DNA of 64,000 bases from Bacteroides fragilis (GTDB lineage Bacteria; Bacteroidota; Bacteroidia; Bacteroidales; Bacteroidaceae), in NCBI RefSeq assembly GCF_019583405.1, contig NZ_SZUU01000003.1, forward strand, positions 1-64,000, in the 5' to 3' direction. How positions within the stretch are numbered: the first letter of the stretch is position 1; every line of letters starts with the position of its first letter. The position numbers and the translations under genes were made by a program. Below, piece by piece: positions 26,190 through 33,466 of this stretch. The notes beneath the pieces are model-generated. The model was not told the origin of the DNA and made no database searches. It worked only from the letters and a program-made list of their open reading frames with translations.

Positions 26190-27703
26190 TTAAAAGTTAT
26201 TTCTCCATTCATCAGTATTGGTAGCATAGAATCTCTAAGTTCAACGAGAAGTCTGTTTTCTTCATTGTTAAGGTAATAGATATGTTGTTTATACATATTC
26301 ATAAAGAAAGGCATGATACTTGATAATATCTCCTTATCCGTATTCTCGATACAAAATACTTTAGAATTGGAAGATTGGATGTATTTATTCTCAATAATCT
26401 TTTCCTTTACATCGTAATTTTTAAATGATGCAAAGCTTGCATTCATAGATTTAACCACTTCGTTAGATGCTTCACAATCCCTTATAACTTCTGTAAGTCC
26501 TAATTTTTCTGCCCAAACTTTGTTGACGGTAACTTTGATGACATTACGTTCACGAATAATACGGTTAATATCTGATATGATAGCGTTAAAGTCACGATGA
26601 ATAGTGCCTTTAAATTCGATAGGAAGATACGGACCAATGGTCAGACAATATCCGTGTTGCTCCAACTCTTCCTGTGAAATTCTTTTGGAGAATGAATCAT
26701 GCTCTTTCATTACAAGTTCACATATAGCAGCAATCTGTTCGTCTGAAAAGGTATTGAAATTCTTTTTGTAGATGCGGTTGTAATGCGAAGCGTCACCTTC
26801 TCCACGTTGCTCTCTCACCTCAATAGATTTCATTTCCTCTGCATTAATAAGCATTACGTCTTTACTTGTTTTCCTCTTATCAAACAAAAGTATGCAAGTC
26901 GCTACAGAGGTAGACTCAAACATCTTTTCCGGTAAAGAAATAGCTGCTAACAGCCATCCCTTTTCAACAAAGTATCTCCTGCACTCTTTCTCTTCCTTAC
27001 TTGTCAGGACATTTCTGGGAAGAATCAATGCACATCTTTCACTTCTTTGTAGGCAATGAGCCACAAAGGCAAAATTACAGGTATATTTGGAAGGTAAATC
27101 ATTGGTTATTATTCCGGATACCGGCACCCTCAAATTAAAAGGAGGATTAGATACACCTACATCAGCTTTTAGCAATTCTGTTTCCGGGAACATCGAATGC
27201 TGTACAGTCCCATAAACCGATCCTTTCACTACTTTGTATGAAGTGAAAATATTCCCGGAGAGAATATCTTTATTAACTACCGTTGCTTCGATATTGCGAA
27301 TACAGAGATTAAACAATAAAATCGGAAGTACACTACCATCCAGTTCCTCGCATACAAATTTAAGTCCCGGATTAACACACCATTTTTGAATAGTCAGAGC
27401 ACCGGACCCGCAACAACAATCATACACTACTTTCTCACCAGACATACAGCTAAGATAAGAAACGAGTTTTGCGAGAGAGATTGGCGTGTAATCCTGTTTC
27501 TTCTCCTTCCTGTCTGCATGGTAGAACTGATACACCCTTTGTAACCAGTCTACAGTCAAATCCGGACACAATTCTTTGTATCTATCAAAATAAAGAGTTG
27601 GATTTTGAGAAAACAAGGCAAACATTATCTTATCCGGAAGTGTATCAACACTTATGCATCCGAATAAATCACATATCTTCGCTGTTAATTCTTTTAATTC
27701 CAT
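26180..27703 (-). CDS. HsdM-like N6-adenine DNA methyltransferase, no restriction partner
   Basis: A 507-residue protein with SAM-binding motif YDCCCGSGA (94-102) and catalytic NPPF (186-189), as in type I modification subunits. The C-terminus (about 475-507, NEENRLLVELRDSMLPILMN then GEI) resembles the conserved helical end of HsdS specificity subunits (LRDxLLPKLMSGE), but no target-recognition domain precedes it. No HsdR or HsdS gene is nearby. It probably methylates phage DNA against host restriction, or pairs with a host specificity subunit. Confidence 0.8.
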   Translation of the reverse strand: MELKELTAKICDLFGCISVDTLPDKIMFALFSQNPTLYFDRYKELCPDLTVDWLQRVYQFYHADRKEKKQDYTPISLAKLVSYLSCMSGEKVVYDCCCGSGALTIQKWCVNPGLKFVCEELDGSVLPILLFNLCIRNIEATVVNKDILSGNIFTSYKVVKGSVYGTVQHSMFPETELLKADVGVSNPPFNLRVPVSGIITNDLPSKYTCNFAFVAHCLQRSERCALILPRNVLTSKEEKECRRYFVEKGWLLAAISLPEKMFESTSVATCILLFDKRKTSKDVMLINAEEMKSIEVREQRGEGDASHYNRIYKKNFNTFSDEQIAAICELVMKEHDSFSKRISQEELEQHGYCLTIGPYLPIEFKGTIHRDFNAIISDINRIIRERNVIKVTVNKVWAEKLGLTEVIRDCEASNEVVKSMNASFASFKNYDVKEKIIENKYIQSSNSKVFCIENTDKEILSSIMPFFMNMYKQHIYYLNNEENRLLVELRDSMLPILMNGEITFNDK

Positions 27704-27726
27704 TATATTCCTTTCTTTCTTTATAT

Positions 27727-27888
27727 TTATTGGTTATCTTCCACTGTAACAGATTCTATCTTTTCGTGATTGGGGTTGCTGCCTTTCAACAAGTCATTTT
27801 TTACTCTATCGGCAATCCGATCATTACTAACGGTATTTTTATCTTCGTAATCGTAGGATATGATTACGGTTATTTTTTTACTCTTCAT
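27727..27888 (-). CDS. Small phage protein, 53 residues
   Basis: ATG 27888 opens a 53-codon frame (MKSKKITVIISYDYEDKNTV, then SNDRIADRVKNDLL) preceded by AGAAAGGAATATTT, a strong leader shared with other genes of this phage. It fills the gap between two called genes. Unknown function. Confidence 0.6.
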   Translation of the reverse strand: MKSKKITVIISYDYEDKNTVSNDRIADRVKNDLLKGSNPNHEKIESVTVEDNQ

Positions 27889-27892
27889 AAAT

Positions 27893-27913
27893 ATTCCTTT
27901 CTATTCTGTTTTA
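27893..27913 (-). repeat. Repeated 21-bp leader, copy 2
   Basis: Exact copy of 26153-26173. It contains the stop of the upstream gene (TAA of GAGTAAAACAG) and the AGAAAGGAAT ribosome-binding sequence for the gene at 27888. Confidence 0.65.
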
Positions 27914-28192
27914 CTCCAAATTCTTAATAAACTTAGCTACAAGAGGACATTCTTCGTTGCAGCATAATAGTATTTTCTCCCTATCATTTACGTCATGCAC
28001 CAAACAGGAATCAAGACAGTAAGATTGAAGTGCTTTCTTCTTCACTTCTAAAACTTCACCAACTTGCCTTTCAGCCAATTCGTCTATAAAGTCCTCAACC
28101 ACGGGAGAAGGAATGTATTTAGGTTCTTCGGGATCACAGAAAAGATCCTGTTCATTATCCGATATCCATTTTTTTATATCATTTTCATTCAT
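27911..28192 (-). CDS. Unknown phage protein, 93 residues, Cys-rich end
   Basis: An acidic protein whose second half has six cysteines (SYCLDSCLVHD, LLCCNEECP), suggesting a metal site. No family recognised. It overlaps the upstream gene by 4 bp. Confidence 0.55.
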   Translation of the reverse strand: MNENDIKKWISDNEQDLFCDPEEPKYIPSPVVEDFIDELAERQVGEVLEVKKKALQSYCLDSCLVHDVNDREKILLCCNEECPLVAKFIKNLE

Positions 28193-28743
28193 ATCTTTTG
28201 GGGTTTTGATATCAGCCTATTATGCACACCACTATTATTACTGCCAAAAATGCTTTCTATGATAAATACTTCATTCTCGGTTCGAGGCGTTATTTCTTTG
28301 CCATTTTTCAAAATAATAGAAAGCCACTCTTTACCATATTTAACACAGTCTATATCTGACAAGCGAAATGAAACTGCATCTATATTTAGAATACCATTAA
28401 GCGCATTTTTGAGTACGGTTTTATCATCATAAGAGATACAAAAGCTCTTTTGACCTTCTTTAAATGAACAATAAATCCCATCAGGCAGTATTTCTTCCAG
28501 CCTGTCTTCGTCCCACATATAACTAATATATCTTCTGATTTTTTCAATATCAAGCCCGAACATTATTTCAGAATGAAATTTATCAGCTTCTTCTTTAGTA
28601 TTGAAAAACATATCATCACCAGCATTATAAAAACAATCATCACCTGAATAACTATAAATAAATACCTCACCATTCTTCTTGATGACATCAACTTCTGACG
28701 GCTCGTTAAAGCCCTCTACAATAAACATTTTTAATTGCTCCAT
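28189..28743 (-). CDS. Unknown phage protein, 184 residues
   Basis: A soluble acidic protein. The first third (VIKKNGEVFIYSYSGDDCFY, FNTKEEADKFHSEI) looks like a small alpha/beta domain. No family recognised. Coupled to the Cys-rich gene downstream. Confidence 0.55.
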   Translation of the reverse strand: MEQLKMFIVEGFNEPSEVDVIKKNGEVFIYSYSGDDCFYNAGDDMFFNTKEEADKFHSEIMFGLDIEKIRRYISYMWDEDRLEEILPDGIYCSFKEGQKSFCISYDDKTVLKNALNGILNIDAVSFRLSDIDCVKYGKEWLSIILKNGKEITPRTENEVFIIESIFGSNNSGVHNRLISKPQKI

Positions 28744-28760
28744 TCTTTGATTGTTATTAG

Positions 28761-28967
28761 TTAAATTTTTCCTCTTAGAAGTTTAAGTGCTACTAATGGT
28801 TTTTTGTTAGATAACTGTACGATTGCTTTAAATCGTTCGTCTTTTGCCGAATAGTATCGACACATACGATTATTAGCTTTATCTACTCTTCCGCTTCCGT
28901 ATATCCAAACCATACCTTTATATAGTCGGATATTTTTCATTATCTTTTTTGCTTGTCTTAGTCTCAT
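28761..28967 (-). CDS. Unknown small basic phage protein, 68 residues
   Basis: A strongly basic protein (MRLRQAKKIMKNIRLYKG, ending LVALKLLRGKI) with RMCRYYSAKDERFKAIVQLS. Similar small basic proteins occur in Bacteroides mobile elements. Function unknown. Confidence 0.55.
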   Translation of the reverse strand: MRLRQAKKIMKNIRLYKGMVWIYGSGRVDKANNRMCRYYSAKDERFKAIVQLSNKKPLVALKLLRGKI

Positions 28968-28993
28968 ATTAATTTCTTTCTTGTGTTTTTAAA

Positions 28994-29326
28994 TTAATTC
29001 TCCACTTCATCCCCTCTCTTTGGTTTCCGAACCGGGACGCGTAGTTCTTTTTCAGTGAACTTACTCGACATATACCGTTCTGCATCTGGCCAGTTCGTAA
29101 AGCATAAGTCCGGATCAGTATAAAGCCTTAGAAGTGTCTCGTTCAGCTTGTCGAGTGCTCCGAATCCGCTTGAATTGATCTTTTCGTCTGTTTTAAACTT
29201 GCTGTTTAAGCGTTCGTAATTCTCTGTAACGAATCGGTCGATATACCTCCGGTTCTGTTCGTTCACGGGCTTATGATGTTCCGGAACGTCTTGCAAATAA
29301 TTTGCGTTGATTGGTTTCTTAATCAT
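28994..29326 (-). CDS. Unknown phage protein, 110 residues
   Basis: A charged helical protein (NRRYIDRFVTENYERLNSKF; ALDKLNETLLRLYTD) in the replication region, 3 bp after the ribbon-helix-helix-like gene. No domain recognised; a replication accessory role is only positional inference. Confidence 0.5.
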   Translation of the reverse strand: MIKKPINANYLQDVPEHHKPVNEQNRRYIDRFVTENYERLNSKFKTDEKINSSGFGALDKLNETLLRLYTDPDLCFTNWPDAERYMSSKFTEKELRVPVRKPKRGDEVEN

Positions 29327-29329
29327 TAT

Positions 29330-29662
29330 TTAAAATTTAAATCGTAGTTGTCCGTTCTTCTCGTCTTTCACGTGTTGCGGCAATGCCCGTTTCGGCTTTG
29401 AGTAGTTGAACTGTCTCTCAGCCTGCGCAAAGTCGCTGAACATCTCCGTAATTTCGTCCGGTATGGGATCGTCATTTTCTTCGTGTTCCGGATCGGCTAC
29501 TCTCAGAAATGCACCTACCAGATATTGCATGATTTCATAGATACTTTTGAATTTGTATTTAGCTCTGATAGCGTCGAGCCGCTTCCAGTCATCGAGGTCT
29601 ATGCGAACCACTGACTTTTTAAAGTCGCCTGCTGGATTCTTATTTCTTTTTATCGGTGTCAT
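29330..29662 (-). CDS. Possible ribbon-helix-helix DNA-binding protein
   Basis: Residues about 15-50 (KSVVRIDLDDWKRLDAIRAK, then a helix ending in VGAFLRV) fit a strand followed by two helices, as in ribbon-helix-helix regulators. The rest is acidic then basic. It overlaps the helicase-loader gene by 4 bp. Low certainty. Confidence 0.45.
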   Translation of the reverse strand: MTPIKRNKNPAGDFKKSVVRIDLDDWKRLDAIRAKYKFKSIYEIMQYLVGAFLRVADPEHEENDDPIPDEITEMFSDFAQAERQFNYSKPKRALPQHVKDEKNGQLRFKF

Positions 29663-30303
29663 CGTCTGCTGCTGCCTCCTAATTCGACCACATTAAACAT
29701 TTCATTAATTCTATCAGCGATATAAGCGCCGTATTTAAGTTGCAAATCTTCTATTGGTAGATTTGTTGTTACATGCGTTAAAGCTTCTCTCCTGAGCTCG
29801 TATCGGCACTGAAAGATATATTGCATTACATTCAACTCTGTACCGAAGTATTTTGCCGGAATGGGTTCACGCCCTAATTCATCAAAGCACATCATGCGCG
29901 GACTGCCATTGTTGTACGTGTACAATTCCAGTGCATCCTTGCCTCGCATAGAAAAGCTATTTGCAATGAATGAAGCAGAATCAATACGGAAACCTCCCAT
30001 CGGATAACCGCCTTTATCCTGTCCGCTTACAAAGTATCTGTATCGGTTCATTATCTGCATAATGGTAGATTTTCCGGTTCCGACCGGGCCACAAAGCAAA
30101 ATACCTTTTTCCGGGTCCAGTTTCGATCTGTCCTTTTCCATGTACAGAAATATTTGATTCATCACATTTCGGTTTGATTCGTCTATTTGAAAATTGCTGC
30201 ATACAAAGCGACAACACTCTTTAAACCATTCTGCCCGATCCTTTGCGGGCACAGGGTCAGATGTCGGTCTTCCGAATGATAATAGTTGCTTGATCGACAT
30301 CAT
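29659..30303 (-). CDS. DnaC-like helicase loader ATPase
   Basis: An AAA-type ATPase with Walker A GPVGTGKST and Walker B MMCFDELGRE, like DnaC/IstB loaders that place the replicative helicase on phage DNA. I place the start at ATG 30303, behind AAGGAG 7 nt upstream, giving 214 residues. The frame is open to 30393 but that start would overlap the previous gene by 137 bp and lacks a ribosome site. Confidence 0.82.
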   Translation of the reverse strand: MMSIKQLLSFGRPTSDPVPAKDRAEWFKECCRFVCSNFQIDESNRNVMNQIFLYMEKDRSKLDPEKGILLCGPVGTGKSTIMQIMNRYRYFVSGQDKGGYPMGGFRIDSASFIANSFSMRGKDALELYTYNNGSPRMMCFDELGREPIPAKYFGTELNVMQYIFQCRYELRREALTHVTTNLPIEDLQLKYGAYIADRINEMFNVVELGGSSRR

Positions 30304-31042
30304 TTGTTTGCTCCTTGTTTCCATTTCTACAATTATTTTTAAGTTCAAAAAGCCCTGCCCAGTTGTTGGCGATAGACTGATTAACGATTTCATTTGCTAC
30401 ATTCGCATCATTTCCGCTTAGTTTGACTAACTTGTCATAGCATGCCTTAACAGACCGATCAGATTTATATTTTTCTCTTCGTTCTTTTTTGTATTCCAGC
30501 CACAACAGAAAGACATCTAAAAACTCAAAAGAGACAAAAGAAAGCTCATCGAGAGATAGAGAGAGTTCTTTTAGTTTAGTTTCTGTTTTAGTTTTAATAT
30601 AGTCTGGCGCATCGGCTGGCTGATTGGTTCCCATATTGGTTGGCGCATCGGCTGGCGTATCTCCTTTCTTTTCGACTGGCTTTTTGGTTGGCACATCTAC
30701 CGTATTTTTTCCGGTAGTCGGCTTTTTCTTTGGCGATTCATCTTTGAACTTTTTAGAGAAAGAATATAAACCGACTACTCTTCTGCTTTTACCCGATTTA
30801 TAATAAACCAGTCCTGCATTAATTAGAGATAACCGTGCCCGAACTAAAGTTTTCTCGTCGATATTGAGGGAACAGCATAGTTCAATGTTTGAGCAACTGA
30901 AAACGTCCTCCCAGCCCTCGCTGTTACAAACTGCAACTAATTCATAAAATAGTGCTTGTTCGGTAGCGGTAAGCCTGTTGCGCCTGCGTGCTCTTCGCAT
31001 TTGTTCCATTAACGTATATCCATCCATATTATCGAGAAACAT
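30257..31042 (-). CDS. Winged-helix replication initiation protein
   Basis: A 261-residue protein. The N-terminal winged helix (about 20-95: LTATEQALFYELVAVCNSEG, NIDEKTLVRARLSLINAGLV) is followed by a Pro/Thr/Lys linker with two PADAP repeats and a C-terminal helical domain (about 160-250, ending NNWAGLFELKN). This is the layout of phage replisome organisers placed before a DnaC-like loader. Confidence 0.75.
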   Translation of the reverse strand: MFLDNMDGYTLMEQMRRARRRNRLTATEQALFYELVAVCNSEGWEDVFSCSNIELCCSLNIDEKTLVRARLSLINAGLVYYKSGKSRRVVGLYSFSKKFKDESPKKKPTTGKNTVDVPTKKPVEKKGDTPADAPTNMGTNQPADAPDYIKTKTETKLKELSLSLDELSFVSFEFLDVFLLWLEYKKERREKYKSDRSVKACYDKLVKLSGNDANVANEIVNQSIANNWAGLFELKNNCRNGNKEQTNDVDQATIIIRKTDI

Positions 31043-31181
31043 AATAACTGCACGGCCTTACACCTACCGATCTAAAGACACTCAGAGCGGAGCAGTAACA
31101 CATATAATTCTTTTCTTCACCTCCATACTTACACCTCCGGCAATCCGGTTTACTTTGTGATTGAATGATTTTCTTTGCCAT
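31029..31181 (-). CDS. Small Cys-rich phage protein, 50 residues
   Basis: ATG 31181 follows AAGGAGGTTTAATT, the strongest Shine-Dalgarno seen in this prophage. The frame has CRRC, CYC and a further Cys (RPCSYY), suggesting a zinc ribbon. It overlaps the replication gene start by 14 bp. Function unknown. Confidence 0.65.
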   Translation of the reverse strand: MAKKIIQSQSKPDCRRCKYGGEEKNYMCYCSALSVFRSVGVRPCSYYVSR

Positions 31182-31183
31182 AA

Positions 31184-31534
31184 TTAAACCTCCTTTATTC
31201 TGATACCATGTACGCTAAGCATCAGTTTTCTTTTGATTATATACTCTTTCGTTTTCATCCCTTTCGCATCTTCCACCACTAATTCGCCATCACGATAATA
31301 AACGAAGTCGGCATAGTAGGACAGGGACTTTTCCAATAGCTTTCTTTTCTGCAACATCTTCCGGGCCCCCTTCACTTCATAATACTCGTATTGTGCCGGA
31401 ATAAGCTCGTATTTACACTGCTCTTGCAGATCAGAGATAATTCCCTTTTTCTCGAGCAGTTTCAGTTCTTGTGCCCGTCTATACTCGCGAATAGAATCGT
31501 ATCCTTTGTACTTAATATTGTTGTATTTTGCCAT
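31184..31534 (-). CDS. DUF1064 nuclease-like protein
   Basis: A 116-residue DUF1064 protein. It has YDSIREYRRAQELKLLEK near the start, SYYADFVYYRDGELVVEDAK then GMKTKEYIIKRKLML: the D...ExK arrangement fits a PD-(D/E)XK fold. Such proteins are common in phage replication/recombination regions and are thought to be nucleases. Confidence 0.75.
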   Translation of the reverse strand: MAKYNNIKYKGYDSIREYRRAQELKLLEKKGIISDLQEQCKYELIPAQYEYYEVKGARKMLQKRKLLEKSLSYYADFVYYRDGELVVEDAKGMKTKEYIIKRKLMLSVHGIRIKEV

Positions 31535-31555
31535 CTTGATAATATTAGTTAGTAG

Positions 31556-31632
31556 TGGAGCGAGGCGGAATCGAACCGCCTATACTGCTGTCTTTACTGC
31601 GCGCCGCTGCTCTATCCTTTAAGCTACGCTCC
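31556..31632 (-). tRNA. tRNA-like gene without a normal anticodon stem
   Basis: On the minus strand the 77 bases form a 6-bp acceptor stem (GGAGCG with CGCTCC, then a T-T mismatch and discriminator A), a D arm (GCTT/GAGC with a G-U pair, loop containing GG), and a perfect T arm (GGCGG-TTCGATT-CCGCC). The 27 bases between D and T arms, where 22 are expected, do not form a 5-bp anticodon stem with a 7-nt loop in any register I tried. No CCA is encoded. It may be a pseudo-tRNA or a tRNA mimic; isotype cannot be assigned. Confidence 0.6.
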
Positions 31633-31635
31633 GTT

Positions 31636-31656
31636 AACCGGGACTTTCACCCGGTT
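31636..31656 (-). repeat. Hairpin between DUF4494 gene and tRNA-like gene
   Basis: AACCGGG and CCCGGTT form a perfect 7-bp stem with a 7-nt loop, 3 bp upstream of the tRNA-like 5' end. No U run follows, so a processing signal is more likely than a terminator. Confidence 0.45.
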
Positions 31657-31661
31657 TGTTG

Positions 31662-32108
31662 TTACTTGTCCTTTGAATGATATGGGTAGACATCCATAAT
31701 TGCAGTTTCTTTCAATGCAATAGATTGATAGTCCGCCATTGTATTTTTCATACCTTCATCTACTTTCTTCATAGCATCGCGGAGATCGGCGGCCTGTACA
31801 AGTACATTCGTATAGGTTCGTTTCTCCTTTGCGGTCTTTTCATCCAGCACAACGAAAGCAAGTCGTCCGGCATACCATTTATCGGCCGCTTCTTCATCAG
31901 ATGGAAAGAGTTCGCTATAATTGGCGCGTTTTATATCGGTAACGGTAAATTCGCCAGTGATAAATGGTGTTGTTTCTTCGATAATACGTGCTTCCGCTTC
32001 GGTGAAGCTGAGTGCGTCGACTAAATAGGGTTCAGTAACTTTTTTGTTAACTCCTTCTGAATCCATTTTTTCGTAACGGATTTTGCATAAAAACCAAGTG
32101 TGCATCAT
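31662..32108 (-). CDS. DUF4494 family protein
   Basis: A 148-residue protein with the DUF4494 pattern (WFLCKIRYEKMD, TEPYLVDALSFTEAEARI, ITGEFTVTDIKRANYSELF). Members occur in Bacteroidetes phages and mobile elements with no known function. It follows the exonuclease gene. Confidence 0.75.
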   Translation of the reverse strand: MMHTWFLCKIRYEKMDSEGVNKKVTEPYLVDALSFTEAEARIIEETTPFITGEFTVTDIKRANYSELFPSDEEAADKWYAGRLAFVVLDEKTAKEKRTYTNVLVQAADLRDAMKKVDEGMKNTMADYQSIALKETAIMDVYPYHSKDK

Positions 32109-32132
32109 AATTGTATGTTTTAAAATATTATG

Positions 32133-32948
32133 TTAATGTGTTGTGACAGTACTTGCTAATTTCAATTTCTTTAATTGCTTTTTAAGCCTTGTTATTTGGT
32201 TTTGTACAGGAACATTGCCTTTTGCTTTGGGCTTTAATGTTTCAATTTCAACCTTTATCGCTAAAACTTCCTTAGCCTTGTCGATACATTCCGGAAAATC
32301 CCGACCACTCCGCAATGATTCGTCTATCATTTCATTTGCCAGTCGTACCCGGTCATACAACTTCTGTATGTTTTCAGTGTGATCACTCCGGTGCATTTCA
32401 AGCAAACGCCCGTCATTTACATAGCCGTCATAGATGACATAATACAGGGTATCTACATCCGGGCGACCGAGGAAATGCCCGAGAAACTGCCAATAGTATT
32501 CATCTTTGTCGTTAATTTCCTGCAGCAGTTGTAGCGATTCGATCTTTCCTTGTGACATCGGGCACTTAATTTCAACCAGTGCCGATACTTTCCCATCAAA
32601 GTCATATACATAGGCATCCGGCGAATCGCCAAAGCCTTCAAACGGCTCGTTAAATACGATGTCCTCAAAATCGGTAGTACAGGACTTGATTTCATTTAAT
32701 AGCTGCGTTCGTAGCCATTCCACGGCGAGCGGTTCATTTTCGTGCCCCCAGTCGAAGGCCTTTGCAGTTCCGTTTTCGCGGGTTACTCCGGTTCGGCGTT
32801 CATAGCGAACAGCAAACATCACATCTAAAGCGGCTTTGCCAAATGGCGTACCTTTGCCGGCTTTCATCAGATCAGGAAGAACGGAGGCTGTAATCAGACC
32901 ACGCCGTTTTTCTTTCCATTCAAATTCTTTTTGTTCAGCGGATTTCAT
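32133..32948 (-). CDS. YqaJ-type (lambda exonuclease-like) recombination nuclease
   Basis: A 271-residue protein with the viral recombinase fold: EWKEKRRGLITASVLPDLM, WGHENEPLAVEWL, the nuclease core GDSPDAY followed by ALVEIKCP, and YYWQFLGH. It is expected to resect double-stranded ends for annealing recombination. It overlaps the next upstream gene by 14 bp, suggesting they work together. Confidence 0.85.
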   Translation of the reverse strand: MKSAEQKEFEWKEKRRGLITASVLPDLMKAGKGTPFGKAALDVMFAVRYERRTGVTRENGTAKAFDWGHENEPLAVEWLRTQLLNEIKSCTTDFEDIVFNEPFEGFGDSPDAYVYDFDGKVSALVEIKCPMSQGKIESLQLLQEINDKDEYYWQFLGHFLGRPDVDTLYYVIYDGYVNDGRLLEMHRSDHTENIQKLYDRVRLANEMIDESLRSGRDFPECIDKAKEVLAIKVEIETLKPKAKGNVPVQNQITRLKKQLKKLKLASTVTTH

Positions 32949-33420
32949 GTTTCTGTAATTCTTTTATTTGTTCTTTGGTTAGTTTATACTTAGCGATGAC
33001 CTGATTTACTGTATAGCCACCTTTTAAACCGTCTATAATGTTGTTCCAGATTGCGGAACCAGTTTCAACGGTTGATCTATCGTCACCCAGCTTCGGCGCA
33101 AATGGTCTGATACGAAGTGCATCTATCATTTCTCCTTTTACATTTACACGAGCGGAGCCGACTTGCATAGCCTTATTGATCCATTGCTCAATATCTGGCG
33201 TTTTGAATAGTTTCTCCAATGTTTTACAGTTGGTTTTGTTAACTACCATCGGTTTGACATTCTCGTGAAAATATGCGATTAAGCACATATCTTTCTTACC
33301 GCTTTCCCCGGTCACTTCTTCGCGCTTCATTTCTCGGATAGTAAGAATTAGGTCTTTGCCTTCCGGGAGGCTGTGAGCGCCCAGATATGGGTAATTAAAT
33401 TGGGTTTTCCAGTGTGTCAT
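32935..33420 (-). CDS. Conserved phage protein paired with the exonuclease, possible ssDNA-binding protein
   Basis: A 161-residue protein with a predicted beta-rich first half (SLPEGKDLILTIREMKREEV, MCLIAYFHENVKPMVVNKTN) and a helical C-terminal end (KLTKEQIKELQKHE). Proteins like this precede YqaJ nucleases in Bacteroides phages. An OB-fold ssDNA-binding or annealing role is inferred from the pairing only. Confidence 0.5.
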   Translation of the reverse strand: MTHWKTQFNYPYLGAHSLPEGKDLILTIREMKREEVTGESGKKDMCLIAYFHENVKPMVVNKTNCKTLEKLFKTPDIEQWINKAMQVGSARVNVKGEMIDALRIRPFAPKLGDDRSTVETGSAIWNNIIDGLKGGYTVNQVIAKYKLTKEQIKELQKHEIR

Positions 33421-33429
33421 AATTGATTT

Positions 33430-33466
33430 ATTCCTTTCTGTTATGTTTTACGCTAATTGTTTATCA
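33430..33466 (-). repeat. 37-bp repeat, copy 2, at the 3' end of the m5C methyltransferase gene
   Basis: Matches 26153-26189 with 3 differences. It encodes the last codons GAT AAA CAA TTA GCG TAA; in copy 1 the CAA is TAA, in the same frame, ending that protein three codons earlier. Confidence 0.7.

Noticed and set aside
30304..30393. Upstream start for the helicase loader
   Set aside because: Would overlap the replication gene by 137 bp and lacks a ribosome site; ATG 30303 has AAGGAG correctly spaced.
31029..31042. The 14-bp overlap between the Cys-rich small gene and the replication gene as a sign the small gene is false
   Set aside because: Short overlaps are common throughout this phage, and the small gene has a strong Shine-Dalgarno and a CxxC pattern.
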